A DNA stretch of 64,000 bases from positions 1-64,000 of the IMG/VR virus record IMGVR_UViG_3300026484_000007; one strand, written 5' to 3'. Position numbers and translations under genes: made by a program. The notes beneath the pieces were generated by a model, which was given only the letters and a program-made list of their open reading frames with translations, was not told the origin of the DNA and ran no database searches. This document shows, in pieces, positions 1 through 7,450 of the stretch (position 1 is its first letter; each line of letters opens with the position of its first letter). Source of the stretch: a virus.

Positions 1-1
1 A

Positions 2-610
2 GTAAATAGTTCTTTAGAAAAAGTTTTAAAAAATCATAAAGCTTTTAAAGAAAATTCTTCAGCTATAACTATTGCTCAAATGATACAATTTCAATATAAT
101 AGAAAATATAAAGAAGAAGTTAAAGAACTATCTAAAAAAGAAGGTTTTGATTATTGCACATGGATTAAATGTTATCCATCTGAAAATTATATTAAAAATA
201 TCAGACCAGAAAAAAAGATTGAAAAATTTTATGAGCAATTTTTTAAAGATGAAATATTTATGAAAGAAAATCATATAATATGCGATGCTTATAATAGAAA
301 AGAAATATATTTATCTCATAATAATTATATTTATTTATGTGGGGTACATGATGAAGTTAAATCTTCTCCTTTTAAAAAATATAGAGCTAAATTAGATGAA
401 AATTTTGAAGAAATATTTATGAAATTAAATAAACAATTAAAATCTATTAATAATCCTATTTGCAAATCTAATTGTAATATAATGTGTTATAACGTTGGTA
501 AATATTCCCCGGATTATGTAAATAATTTAAAAAATAATACACAATACGAAATAAATTATTTCTCAAAAGAATTGACCAATATTGAAGAGCAAAAATTAAA
601 ATTAATATAA
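2..610 (+). CDS. Radical SAM/SPASM-like protein, C-terminal part (5' end outside window)
   Basis: The reading frame is open to the first bases of the window, so this is the 3' part of a longer gene; the first internal ATG is at 80. What is visible resembles the end of a radical SAM enzyme with a SPASM-type extension. A strand with a charged helix (QFQYNRKYKEEVKELSKKEG) looks like the last part of the barrel. It is followed by ICDAY, then a strand-turn ending YLCG about 20 residues later, and a late cluster CKSNCNIMC. Cysteines spaced like this would hold an auxiliary iron-sulfur cluster. The N-terminal CxxxCxxC motif that would prove the family lies outside the window. It heads a run of sugar or small-molecule genes (aminotransferase, deacetylase, epimerase). 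A bare zinc protein is the alternative. Confidence 0.5.
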   Translation, partial: VNSSLEKVLKNHKAFKENSSAITIAQMIQFQYNRKYKEEVKELSKKEGFDYCTWIKCYPSENYIKNIRPEKKIEKFYEQFFKDEIFMKENHIICDAYNRKEIYLSHNNYIYLCGVHDEVKSSPFKKYRAKLDENFEEIFMKLNKQLKSINNPICKSNCNIMCYNVGKYSPDYVNNLKNNTQYEINYFSKELTNIEEQKLKLI

Positions 611-619
611 ATATAAATA
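606..619 (+). promoter_or_regulatory. Two overlapping TATAAATA boxes (late-promoter-like)
   Basis: TATAAATA occurs at 606-613 and again at 612-619, starting in the stop region of the upstream gene and 15-28 bases before the aminotransferase start. This octamer is the T4 late-promoter consensus. In DNA this AT-rich a chance match is possible, and no second element supports it. Confidence 0.3.
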
Positions 620-633
620 TAAGGAAATTAAAA

Positions 634-1269
634 ATGAAATTCAATAATAACCATGATTTAATTCTATTATTCGAAAAAAAATTATCTGAATTTACAGGTG
701 CTCCTTTTGTTGTATTAGTGGATAGTGCAACAAATGGTATTTTTTTAACTTTGAAATTATTAAAATATTTAAAAGAAATTCCATCTGATACAATAATTAA
801 AGTCCCTAAACATACTTACATAAGCGTACCGCAAAGTATATTACATGCAGGTTTTTCTATTGAATTTATTGATAAAGAATGGGTAAATTATTATGAACTC
901 GAGCCTTTAAAAATAATTGATGCTGCTGTAGGATTTGATAAAAATATTTATAAACCTAATCATTATATGATTTTATCTTTTCAACAGAAAAAAACTTTAA
1001 ACATTGGCAAAGGTGGGGCAATTTTATTAGATGATGAAGAAAAATATAAAATCTTAAAAAGAATGACATGGGATGGAAGAGATGCTAGTATGCCTATTTA
1101 TAAAGATAAAAATATTTTACCTCCAGAACTATCTTACCATATGAATTTTACTCCAGATATGGCTACTGAAGGAATTTTATTATTAAATCAATTAACAGAG
1201 CAAAGAATAAAGACGTATAAAAAAAGTTACAAGGATTATTCAGATATTTCGTGTTTTTTTAAAAAATAA
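634..1269 (+). CDS. DegT/DnrJ/EryC1-type PLP aminotransferase, short form
   Basis: The 211-residue protein looks like the N-terminal two thirds of a sugar aminotransferase of the DegT/DnrJ/EryC1 family. FTGAPFVVLVDSATNGIFL corresponds to the cofactor phosphate-binding entry region. KVPKHTYISVPQSILHAG matches the usual 'vp..tf.at..av...G' stretch. SFQQKKTLNIGKGGAIL carries the lysine expected to bind pyridoxal phosphate, just before the GxGGA signature. Family members are normally about 370 residues. This one ends after the 'NQLTEQRIKTYKK' helix, at a run of seven T and six A (about 1256-1266). It is therefore either a truncated form or a gene broken by a homopolymer slip. It may aminate a keto-sugar nucleotide together with the epimerase at 3410. 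Confidence 0.7.
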   Translation: MKFNNNHDLILLFEKKLSEFTGAPFVVLVDSATNGIFLTLKLLKYLKEIPSDTIIKVPKHTYISVPQSILHAGFSIEFIDKEWVNYYELEPLKIIDAAVGFDKNIYKPNHYMILSFQQKKTLNIGKGGAILLDDEEKYKILKRMTWDGRDASMPIYKDKNILPPELSYHMNFTPDMATEGILLLNQLTEQRIKTYKKSYKDYSDISCFFKK

Positions 1270-1385
1270 TACTCATTTAATTCATCGATTACTAAAGTGA
1301 TCTAAAAAAGATCACTAAAAAGAATTTAAAAAAGAATTTAAAAAAGAATTCTATAAATATAATAATTCCAGATAGTTATTTTACT
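1270..1385 (+). repeat. Intergenic palindrome and AAGAATTTAAA-type tandem repeat
   Basis: A perfect hairpin, AGTGATCT-AAAAA-AGATCACT, lies at 1296-1316, followed by about three copies of a 10-11 base unit (AAGAATTTAAA) at 1320-1350. A TATAAATA octamer is at 1352-1359. The palindrome belongs to the dispersed ATCT...AGAT family described under findings. Confidence 0.7.
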
Positions 1386-1589
1386 ATGGGTGAATTTTAC
1401 GAGGCATTGTATTATCTTAAAAGATATAAAGGATCTAAAAAAGATCTTTTTAAGATCTATATAGATTTAAATTTTAAAACTAAGCAAAATAGTTTAAATT
1501 TTACAGAAAAAGAAATAGCATCTTTTTTAGATCTTTTTTTGGATAAAAAAAATTATTATATTATGAACTGTATTAAAAAATCGCATTAA
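1386..1589 (+). CDS. Small uncharacterised protein carrying palindrome-encoded peptides
   Basis: This 67-residue reading frame contains both peptide forms of the dispersed palindrome: GSKKDLF (about 1432-1450) and ASFLDLFLD (about 1517-1540). The frame is open upstream to 1320, so the N-terminus is uncertain, and there is no convincing ribosome binding site before ATG 1386. It could be a genuine small gene, or a fragment left after rearrangement of the region behind the short aminotransferase. I see no recognisable domain. Confidence 0.35.
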   Translation: MGEFYEALYYLKRYKGSKKDLFKIYIDLNFKTKQNSLNFTEKEIASFLDLFLDKKNYYIMNCIKKSH

Positions 1590-1601
1590 AAAAGGAAGAA
1601 A

Positions 1602-2186
1602 ATGAAATCGTTTTTATTACATGGATTAAATCAAGATATGTTAGAGTATCTAAAAGAGATTCATAATAGTCTTTTAACATTCGATGATGGTTTAGCTAGT
1701 GTTTATAAATACAGAAATGATCTAAAAAAGATCACTTCTGAAAATAATTTAAAAGTTATTCTTTTTATCAATCCAGGGATACTTTTACAAGCACCAGAAA
1801 ATAATATATTAGATTTTATTAGATGTTCTGTAGCTCATGAAAAAATTCGAGAAAATTCCAGAGAAGGTTTCTTGTATTTCATGAATCTTAATCAATTAAA
1901 AGAAATGATCTCTCTTGGATACGAAGTGGGTTTTCATAGTTATGATCATTTTCTTTTTACTAAAAAACCAAAACGGTTAAAAGACCAAATAAAGATCTTT
2001 TCCGAAGATATAAATAAACAGATAAAATTTGCAGAAGAAAATAATATAGATTTCAAATATTTTGCTTGGCCTTATAATGAAGAGATTCCTATTTATAAAA
2101 CTCTTTTAATCAAGGAATTCGGAGATATAAAATTCTATGGAAAAGAAAGATTATCATTGCCTTTCTTTAATCTTTATGAGAAATAA
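1602..2186 (+). CDS. NodB-type polysaccharide deacetylase
   Basis: The 194-residue protein shows carbohydrate esterase family 4 (NodB) motifs in order. LLTFDDG near residue 30 supplies the catalytic and metal-binding aspartates. VGFHSYDH near residue 110 supplies the HxxxH metal ligands. FAWPYN near residue 150 corresponds to the usual R/W-x-P-Y/F motif. It would be a metal-dependent de-N- or de-O-acetylase acting on a glycan or sugar intermediate. There is no signal peptide, so it probably acts in the cytoplasm. The start follows AAAAAAGGAAG. A copy of the dispersed palindrome (about 1714-1732) is read in frame as NDLKKITS between motifs. It lies among aminotransferase and epimerase genes, suggesting one sugar-modification pathway. 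Confidence 0.8.
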   Translation: MKSFLLHGLNQDMLEYLKEIHNSLLTFDDGLASVYKYRNDLKKITSENNLKVILFINPGILLQAPENNILDFIRCSVAHEKIRENSREGFLYFMNLNQLKEMISLGYEVGFHSYDHFLFTKKPKRLKDQIKIFSEDINKQIKFAEENNIDFKYFAWPYNEEIPIYKTLLIKEFGDIKFYGKERLSLPFFNLYEK

Positions 2187-2264
2187 AGTAAGGGCAAAGA
2201 AAAGATAATAAAGATATAATTGCTAGCATATTAATGCACCAGAAAAAAATTTAAAGGATAAAAA

Positions 2265-3470
2265 ATGAGGGAAGTATGGAAAATACAAGTTGCTCCAGAT
2301 ATCAAATATGCTGATTGCAACGAATGCGCTAAATATACTAAATACGAAAAATATGAAAAATTTTCTGATTTATTTAAATTATCTCCAGCGGAATCGTTTT
2401 TAGAACGTCAAAAATATTTATTTGATGATTCGGATGCTTTATCAGATCGAACAACTATTTCCGAAATTATAAATCTTAAAAATATAAAAGAATTAAGAGA
2501 GTTTATTCAAACCCCAAAACATACTAAAATTTTTAATACTTTAAAAAAAGAAAAGGTTGAATTCAAAGATATGACGAGCATGAAAATCATTCTTACTGAA
2601 GAAAATTTTGATGAAATAATAAATAAAGTTTATTTAAAATTATTTTTTCAGCAATTTATAGAAAAAATGAATGGCTTAATAATTATGCCCGAATACGATA
2701 AAAATATTCTTAGAGCGAATTTATTTTTCGCAGGAAATATAGATTTATCGTATCCATTGATGTATTTAGATAATCCAACTGAAAATTTAACGTTAGAAAA
2801 TTTTAATTTTAAAAATTACGAGGATCCTAACTCTTTTAATCCAGTAGCTTTCGATATAAATTTTCGATTATCTAGAGAAATCAATTTAAGAAATAAACAT
2901 GAATGTCTAAGAACTGTAAAATTTTTAATTACTTCAATTATTGCAAGTTCCGAAAGAAGCGTAAGTCTAAGAAGATCGTTAGAGTACGTAGATGTTCAAT
3001 ATTTTAAGGAATACCATCGAGTAATTGATGAGGTCGGAATAGAAAAACGCTATCAAGATTTATCTTATTTAATAGATTTATACAATAGATATTTTCATAG
3101 TCGAACAACGGAAAAAATCGATATTTATAATAAATTTGAAATTTCTAAAAAATTAAATAATCAAGAGAATCACCGCATCGTCGTTTTATCTTACGACTTC
3201 AGAATTTATATTGAAAATATAAAAATTATAAATACAGAAAAATTTTCTAATTTATTATTTGAAACGAGAAATCAAACTAGAAGAAAAATTACTTCTTATT
3301 TTAATTCGTGTCTAAAAAAAGCTTTAGAAAATAATTTACAAAATAAAATAATTAATTTACATTTAAGATTAAATGATAAAATTAATTCAAAATATAAAAG
3401 GATTGAATTATGGCCGATACAAATACGACGCGCAAAAAGCATTTTATCTTGCTTGGAGGAGGATTCGTAG
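2265..3470 (+). CDS. Uncharacterised 401-residue protein
   Basis: I do not recognise this protein. It has no signal peptide or membrane segment. Near residue 20 it has CNECAKYTKYEKYEK, which might be half of a metal site, and a mixed alpha/beta charge pattern follows. The ATG at 2265 has AAAGGATAAAAA upstream. The 3' end overlaps the epimerase gene by 61 bases in another frame, so the two are probably translationally coupled and may act together in the sugar island. Aromatic and charged residues are spread evenly, with no low-complexity stretch. Confidence 0.6.
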   Translation: MREVWKIQVAPDIKYADCNECAKYTKYEKYEKFSDLFKLSPAESFLERQKYLFDDSDALSDRTTISEIINLKNIKELREFIQTPKHTKIFNTLKKEKVEFKDMTSMKIILTEENFDEIINKVYLKLFFQQFIEKMNGLIIMPEYDKNILRANLFFAGNIDLSYPLMYLDNPTENLTLENFNFKNYEDPNSFNPVAFDINFRLSREINLRNKHECLRTVKFLITSIIASSERSVSLRRSLEYVDVQYFKEYHRVIDEVGIEKRYQDLSYLIDLYNRYFHSRTTEKIDIYNKFEISKKLNNQENHRIVVLSYDFRIYIENIKIINTEKFSNLLFETRNQTRRKITSYFNSCLKKALENNLQNKIINLHLRLNDKINSKYKRIELWPIQIRRAKSILSCLEEDS

Positions 3471-4642
3471 GATCTTATTTAGCAACTGAGATCCTAAAAA
3501 GATCTTTAGAAGATCAAGATTATTCTTATAAAATTACAGTAATTGATAAAGATATGAATACAGGTACAGAAACCGCAACTGATTATAAATTATTAAAAAT
3601 CAAAGAGAATATTGATAAATTATATCCAGAAATAGATACTCCAGAAAAGATCTTTGAAGGATCCGAAGAGAAAATGAATTTACTTCAAATGGATCTTTCT
3701 TCTTTCACTCAGTTTCCATCAACTGTTATTAATACTATTTTTAATGAAACTGATCCATTAGAAAATTATTCGGAAGATGATAGGATTATTATATTCAATC
3801 TTGCTGCAAATCTTGGCGTGCAAAATGTTATAGAAGATAAGAATTATCTTCAACGAGAACTTTTATTGCAAGATAGTTTATTCATGATCAATCAAGAATT
3901 GTATTATTCTTTAATTGATTTAGAAAAAGATCCAAAAAAGATCCTAACTATAAATTATTTTAGCACTAGTGAAGTTTATGGAGATAAAAAATATATGAGA
4001 GAAGATTCTTCTTGCGAAATACATTTAAATAATCCTAATTATTCATTCGAAAGACAACGATATGCATTAATAAAATTATTTACAGAAGCTTTGTATAAAG
4101 AATTTCATTTAAATACAGAGATAGATGTTAATATAATTAGACCATTTAATGTAATAGGTCCTTTTCAAAATGAAAATTTTGTAATACCTAAAATGTTTTC
4201 AAATTTAATAAATGATCCTCATAAGATCACGATATATGGAGACGGTCTTCAAAAAAGAACTTTCATATACGTAAAAGATTTCGTAGTAAGTCTTTTAGAT
4301 TTTATAGATCGAAAAGCATCAGATGAAGAAAAAAGATATTCTTGCGAGTTTATTAATCTTGCAAATATTATGAATGTATTCGCTGTAAAAGATTTAGCGA
4401 TAAAAATAATTAATACAGTGAATGAAAATAATTATCTTAAAAATTTTATTCCGGAAGATTCGGATTATTCTGAAGTTTATTTTGGAGATTTTATTGAATA
4501 CTTAGAAGTCGATGGATACGTTGGCGAAAAAGAAAGAGTTCCAAATATTAATAAATTGTATAAAGAATATCGAGTAAAACCAAGAACTCCATTAACCAAA
4601 ATTCTAAAGATTTATAAAGATATACATTATTCTAATATATAA
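3410..4642 (+). CDS. NAD-dependent epimerase/dehydratase (extended SDR)
   Basis: The 410-residue protein is a nucleotide-sugar-modifying extended SDR. FILLGGGFVGSYLA near the start is the GxxGxxG dinucleotide-binding loop. NLAANLGVQNVI is the NAG-like segment. TINYFSTSEVYG contains the catalytic-region serine/threonine. YALIK (in SFERQRYALIKLFTE) gives the YxxxK catalytic pair. NIIRPFNVIGP and KRTFIYVKDFV are the usual C-terminal signatures of 4,6-dehydratases and UDP-glucuronate decarboxylase-type enzymes. The exact substrate cannot be read from sequence. The start at 3410 lies inside the previous gene, but AAAAGG precedes it at good spacing. Palindrome relatives occur in frame (EILKRS, KDPKKIL). 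Confidence 0.85.
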   Translation: MADTNTTRKKHFILLGGGFVGSYLATEILKRSLEDQDYSYKITVIDKDMNTGTETATDYKLLKIKENIDKLYPEIDTPEKIFEGSEEKMNLLQMDLSSFTQFPSTVINTIFNETDPLENYSEDDRIIIFNLAANLGVQNVIEDKNYLQRELLLQDSLFMINQELYYSLIDLEKDPKKILTINYFSTSEVYGDKKYMREDSSCEIHLNNPNYSFERQRYALIKLFTEALYKEFHLNTEIDVNIIRPFNVIGPFQNENFVIPKMFSNLINDPHKITIYGDGLQKRTFIYVKDFVVSLLDFIDRKASDEEKRYSCEFINLANIMNVFAVKDLAIKIINTVNENNYLKNFIPEDSDYSEVYFGDFIEYLEVDGYVGEKERVPNINKLYKEYRVKPRTPLTKILKIYKDIHYSNI

Positions 4643-4674
4643 ATTTGCTCGTTCGTAGACGAGCAAATTTTTTT
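4641..4674 (+). terminator. Rho-independent terminator of the sugar operon
   Basis: AAATTTGCTCGT (4641-4652) pairs perfectly with ACGAGCAAATTT (4659-4670) around a six-base loop and runs into seven T. The left arm begins in the epimerase stop codon. Confidence 0.9.
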
Positions 4675-4762
4675 GTCGTTAGAAAAAATCTATGGAAAAT
4701 TTTAGAACTCGTATATATCGCTCGTATCTAAAAAAGATGCTACTTAAAAAAAGGAGAATTTT
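4675..4762 (+). promoter_or_regulatory. Post-terminator tag plus half copy of the large intergenic element
   Basis: The conserved tag GTCGTTAGAAAAAAT is at 4675-4689, directly after the terminator U-tract. At about 4698-4746 there is a right-half copy of the dispersed inverted repeat (TTTTAGAACT, GTATATATC, GTATCTAAAAAAGATGCTACTT). AAAAAAAGGAG then leads into the polymerase fragment gene. Confidence 0.6.
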
Positions 4763-6094
4763 ATGGTAAAAATTAGAAGTCTAAGAGAATTGCAATTAAA
4801 AGATGTTAAAAAATATGGGGCGTGGTTAAAAGTGCAAGGAGCGTATGTTCAACAACCAGATCCAAGCGTTGTTGGCTTAGAAAAGGATATTGTTGTCGCA
4901 AGTTTCGACGCAAGTGCTCTATATCCAACAATTGAAATTCTTTTTAATATAGGATATGAAACTTTAAAACATAGAGTGTATGATACAGGAATTCATGATA
5001 ACTTTATTAATTTAATTTATACAATTTCAAAAAATAAAGGTAAGCTTGATATAGTAAAACCACAAGCAACCAAAGCATTTGAAATTGCTTTAGATAATTT
5101 AATAAAAAATTATACTTCAAGAAAATCAGTAGGAAATAAAACAGAGTTTACTGATGTTAATAAATTAATGCTAATGAGATCTTTTGAAAAAATAATCGAT
5201 TATTTGCTTGATCCTAACCCGAACAACACTGTTGAAAATTTATTTTCTCCTAAAACAGATCAAGAGTATTTTTTATTAAGATCAAATTTTTATTTATTAA
5301 TGGAAAGTATTTATTGGCTTTCGGAAAGAAATAAAGGTTATTGCGAATTTGTAGTTGATTGGGGATACTTGCCTAATCAATTTCATCAAAAATATCAAGA
5401 TAAAAAAATTTATATTTTCACTGATATACATAGCACTAAATTAAATTTTAAAATTTTATCTTTAGATGAAATCATCCCTTATTTTGAAAAATATGTAATT
5501 AATCCATATGGTGTTCTTTTTACTAAACATGAAGAGTACTTATCATTCAATGCTTCCGAAAACATTAAAGGTTTATCGAGAAGACGTCAAGTGAAAAACG
5601 CAATGCTTGCTTTAAGAGGTCTTTACGAAGCAAAAAATAGATTACCTGAAAATCATTTAAAATTATTTTTAAATAAAATCAAAGAATCTAAAAAAGATGC
5701 GAAAGATTCGTTTGGATTAAATGAGCAAGAATTATTTGATATTTTTATGATAGTAGATAAAAATCATGAGAGTTCTGCTAAAAAGAAAACGAGTTCTTTA
5801 AAAGATTTTGAATTCTTAAATACGTTTATCGATGATATATCGACGATGTCTGATGATCAAATTCTTGAAGATTTTTTTGATTGGATAAATTTAAGAGTTC
5901 AGCAGTTAGATAATGTGCAGCAAGGAATTAAGGTCTCGCTAAATTCAGGTTATGGAATTTTGGGGCTTATTTCGTATCAATACAGTTCACCGCTCGCAGG
6001 AAATTCAATCACAACTGGAGGAAAAATTGTTGGAATTAAGACATTCCAGCAAATCGCAGTTAATGCTATGCATGCTCATTATAAGCAAAATTGA
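4763..6094 (+). CDS. 43: Family-B DNA polymerase (T4 gp43-like), central fragment only
   Basis: The 443-residue protein aligns by eye with the middle of T4 gp43. QGAYVQQPDP precedes motif A, SFDASALYPTIE (residues about 45-56), which holds the first catalytic aspartate. SRRRQVKNAMLALRG (about 270-285) resembles the fingers helix. KVSLNSGYGILG (about 389-400) is motif B, followed by the 'ITTGGKIVGIKTFQQIA' helix. The 3'-5' exonuclease domain, the motif C DTDS and the thumb are absent. The protein starts at ATG 4763 behind a strong AAAAAAAGGAG and stops just before where motif C should come. The parts must be supplied by other genes for activity, or this is a relic. No intein motifs are visible at its ends. 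SKKD from the dispersed palindrome lies at about residue 310. Confidence 0.8.
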   Translation: MVKIRSLRELQLKDVKKYGAWLKVQGAYVQQPDPSVVGLEKDIVVASFDASALYPTIEILFNIGYETLKHRVYDTGIHDNFINLIYTISKNKGKLDIVKPQATKAFEIALDNLIKNYTSRKSVGNKTEFTDVNKLMLMRSFEKIIDYLLDPNPNNTVENLFSPKTDQEYFLLRSNFYLLMESIYWLSERNKGYCEFVVDWGYLPNQFHQKYQDKKIYIFTDIHSTKLNFKILSLDEIIPYFEKYVINPYGVLFTKHEEYLSFNASENIKGLSRRRQVKNAMLALRGLYEAKNRLPENHLKLFLNKIKESKKDAKDSFGLNEQELFDIFMIVDKNHESSAKKKTSSLKDFEFLNTFIDDISTMSDDQILEDFFDWINLRVQQLDNVQQGIKVSLNSGYGILGLISYQYSSPLAGNSITTGGKIVGIKTFQQIAVNAMHAHYKQN

Positions 6095-6135
6095 GCAAAT
6101 TCCTGAGCAAATTCCCGAGCATTAAATTTTTAAAA

Positions 6136-6162
6136 GGATCTATAAAAGATCTTTTTTAGATC
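6136..6162 (+). terminator. ATCT...AGAT palindrome behind the polymerase fragment, possible terminator
   Basis: AAGGATCTATAAAAGATCTTTTTTAGATC contains nested copies of the dispersed palindrome; the hairpin around AAAAGATCTTTT leads into a short T run. Termination here is plausible but weaker than at the GC-rich hairpins. Confidence 0.4.
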
Positions 6163-6199
6163 ATCTCCTTAACCAAAGAACAAAAATAGTTAAGGAGAT
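6163..6199 (+). promoter_or_regulatory. Hairpin that sequesters the ribosome binding site of the prohead protease gene
   Basis: ATCTCCTTAAC (6163-6173) is the perfect complement of GTTAAGGAGAT (6189-6199), with a 15-base loop. The right arm contains the AAGGAG ribosome binding site (6192-6197) of the gene starting at 6204. In the mRNA the ribosome binding site would be paired, so translation of the protease is probably held low or made conditional. Confidence 0.65.
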
Positions 6200-6203
6200 T
6201 TTT

Positions 6204-7040
6204 ATGTCAAAAATTTATATGATATCGGAAGAGGCTGCTCCTACCAAAATTGAAATACTTGAGGAAAATGCAGTTGCTCTTGAGGCTGCAGCGCCAGTTG
6301 GAGGTTTACCTCAAGGTAATCAAGCTTATCGAGTAAAATTCAGAGCACGATTACAAACTGCAAATGAAGCAAATAATAATAAAAGAATTTATGGAACAGA
6401 TACTCTTCAAGAAGTTTTTAATCAATTATATCCAAAAATTAAAGAAGGAAAATTACTTGGAGAGCTTGATCATCCTCAAGTAATGACGTCTGATAAAAAT
6501 GGTCAAATGAAAAGATCAAGTACTATTTTATTACAAAATTCTTGCGTGCATTTCTTAGATTTATCTTATGATGGACAACACATTGATGCAATTTGTCAAA
6601 CAACGACTAATAGAGCTGGACTTGATGCTTACGCATTTATTAAAGATGGTGTAACGATTGGATTCTCTTTAAGAGCTTTTGGTGAAGTTGAAAAAGAAGG
6701 AGAATATCTTAAAGTTTCTGCTAAAGGTTTAAAAGCAATTACTTACGATCTAGTAGCGAATCCATCTCACGGAAATGCTTTAATTTTAGAAATGCTTAAT
6801 GAAAGCACTGACGTTAGCACTCTTATAAAAGATATGAAAGATTATAAAGATACTTTAATAAAAGTATCTAAAGAAAAGAAAATGAATATCATTGAAGAAG
6901 CTGAAATAGTTACAGAAACTGGTTTAGTTTGTACTAATGGTATTTGTGAACTTAGACCTATCGAAGAAACGATTGATTATCTTGTAGAGCAAGCTCTAAG
7001 CAATCCATCATTTAAAAGAATTAAAATAAAATTAAAATAA
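6204..7040 (+). CDS. 21: Prohead core protease (T4 gp21-like)
   Basis: The 278-residue protein has the signatures of the T4-type prohead serine protease (herpesvirus protease fold). KLLGELDHP near residue 93 holds the catalytic histidine. GFSLRAFGEV near residue 155 holds the serine. ITYDLVANPSH near residue 185 follows in the usual place. It would cut scaffold and head proteins after Leu/Ile-x-Glu during head maturation. It has such sites itself (EILEEN near residue 18), consistent with self-processing. It directly precedes the internal-protein and capsid genes, as gene 21 does in T4. Its ribosome binding site lies in a hairpin (6163-6199), suggesting translational control. The terminator follows at 7068. 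Confidence 0.85.
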   Translation: MSKIYMISEEAAPTKIEILEENAVALEAAAPVGGLPQGNQAYRVKFRARLQTANEANNNKRIYGTDTLQEVFNQLYPKIKEGKLLGELDHPQVMTSDKNGQMKRSSTILLQNSCVHFLDLSYDGQHIDAICQTTTNRAGLDAYAFIKDGVTIGFSLRAFGEVEKEGEYLKVSAKGLKAITYDLVANPSHGNALILEMLNESTDVSTLIKDMKDYKDTLIKVSKEKKMNIIEEAEIVTETGLVCTNGICELRPIEETIDYLVEQALSNPSFKRIKIKLK

Positions 7041-7094
7041 AATTAAAATAAAATTAAAATAAATATTAACCCTCGCATAAGCGAGGGTTTTTTT
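7041..7094 (+). terminator. Tandem ATTAAAATAA repeats and a GC-rich terminator
   Basis: Three to four copies of a 10-base unit (ATTAAAATAA) start in the last codons and stop of the protease gene. AACCCTCGC (7068-7076) then pairs with GCGAGGGTT (7081-7089) around ATAA and is followed by seven T: a strong rho-independent terminator. The same hairpin sequence is used at 20694. Confidence 0.9.
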
Positions 7095-7109
7095 GTCGTT
7101 AGAAAAAAT
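7095..7109 (+). promoter_or_regulatory. Post-terminator tag GTCGTTAGAAAAAAT
   Basis: This is an exact copy of the tag that follows the T-tract of most terminators in the window. Function is unknown. Confidence 0.6.
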
Positions 7110-7130
7110 TCTATAGAAAAAGATTATAAA

Positions 7131-7273
7131 ACTTTTGAAAAACTCGTGATCCGCGGACGTTGCGCATCATTGGATACACAAAGATATATAGCAGTTCTAA
7201 AAATTTTAGAACTGCTTTTATATCGCTTGTATCTAAAAAAGATGCTACTTAGAAAAACAAGTTTTTCAAAAGT
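7131..7273 (+). repeat. Large intergenic inverted-repeat element, complete copy
   Basis: The outer arms ACTTTTGAAAAACT (7131-7144) and AGTTTTTCAAAAGT (7260-7273) are perfect complements. The centre GCAGTTCTAAAA/TTTTAGAACTGC is also a palindrome, flanked by GATATATA on the left and TATATC on the right. The left inner arm carries CCGCGGACGTTGCGCATCAT; the right carries GTATCTAAAAAAGATGCTAC. Related copies are near 4698, 21780, 21940, 30771, 42283, 42361, 53370 and 53569. The stretch 7041-7450 holds no gene: it contains the terminator, the tag, this element and the tandem repeat at 7316. Confidence 0.75.
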
Positions 7274-7310
7274 TTTTTTCTAAAAAATAAATTATATTAT
7301 CACATTAACT

Positions 7311-7377
7311 AATATGATTAATATGACTAATATGACTAATACAACTAATACAACTAATACAACTAATACAACTAACA
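7311..7377 (+). repeat. Tandem repeat of ACTAATATG / ACTAATACA units
   Basis: Nine- to ten-base units (TAATATGAC, then ACTAATACA four times) are repeated before the leader of the gene at 7451. The bases after it are AT-rich and otherwise featureless up to AAAAAGGAGAATAA before the start codon. Confidence 0.8.
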
Positions 7378-7450
7378 TCGATCTAACGAAGATAAAAATT
7401 ATTTTTTTGTATTTTTTTTACACTATTTTTTATATTAAAAAGGAGAATAA

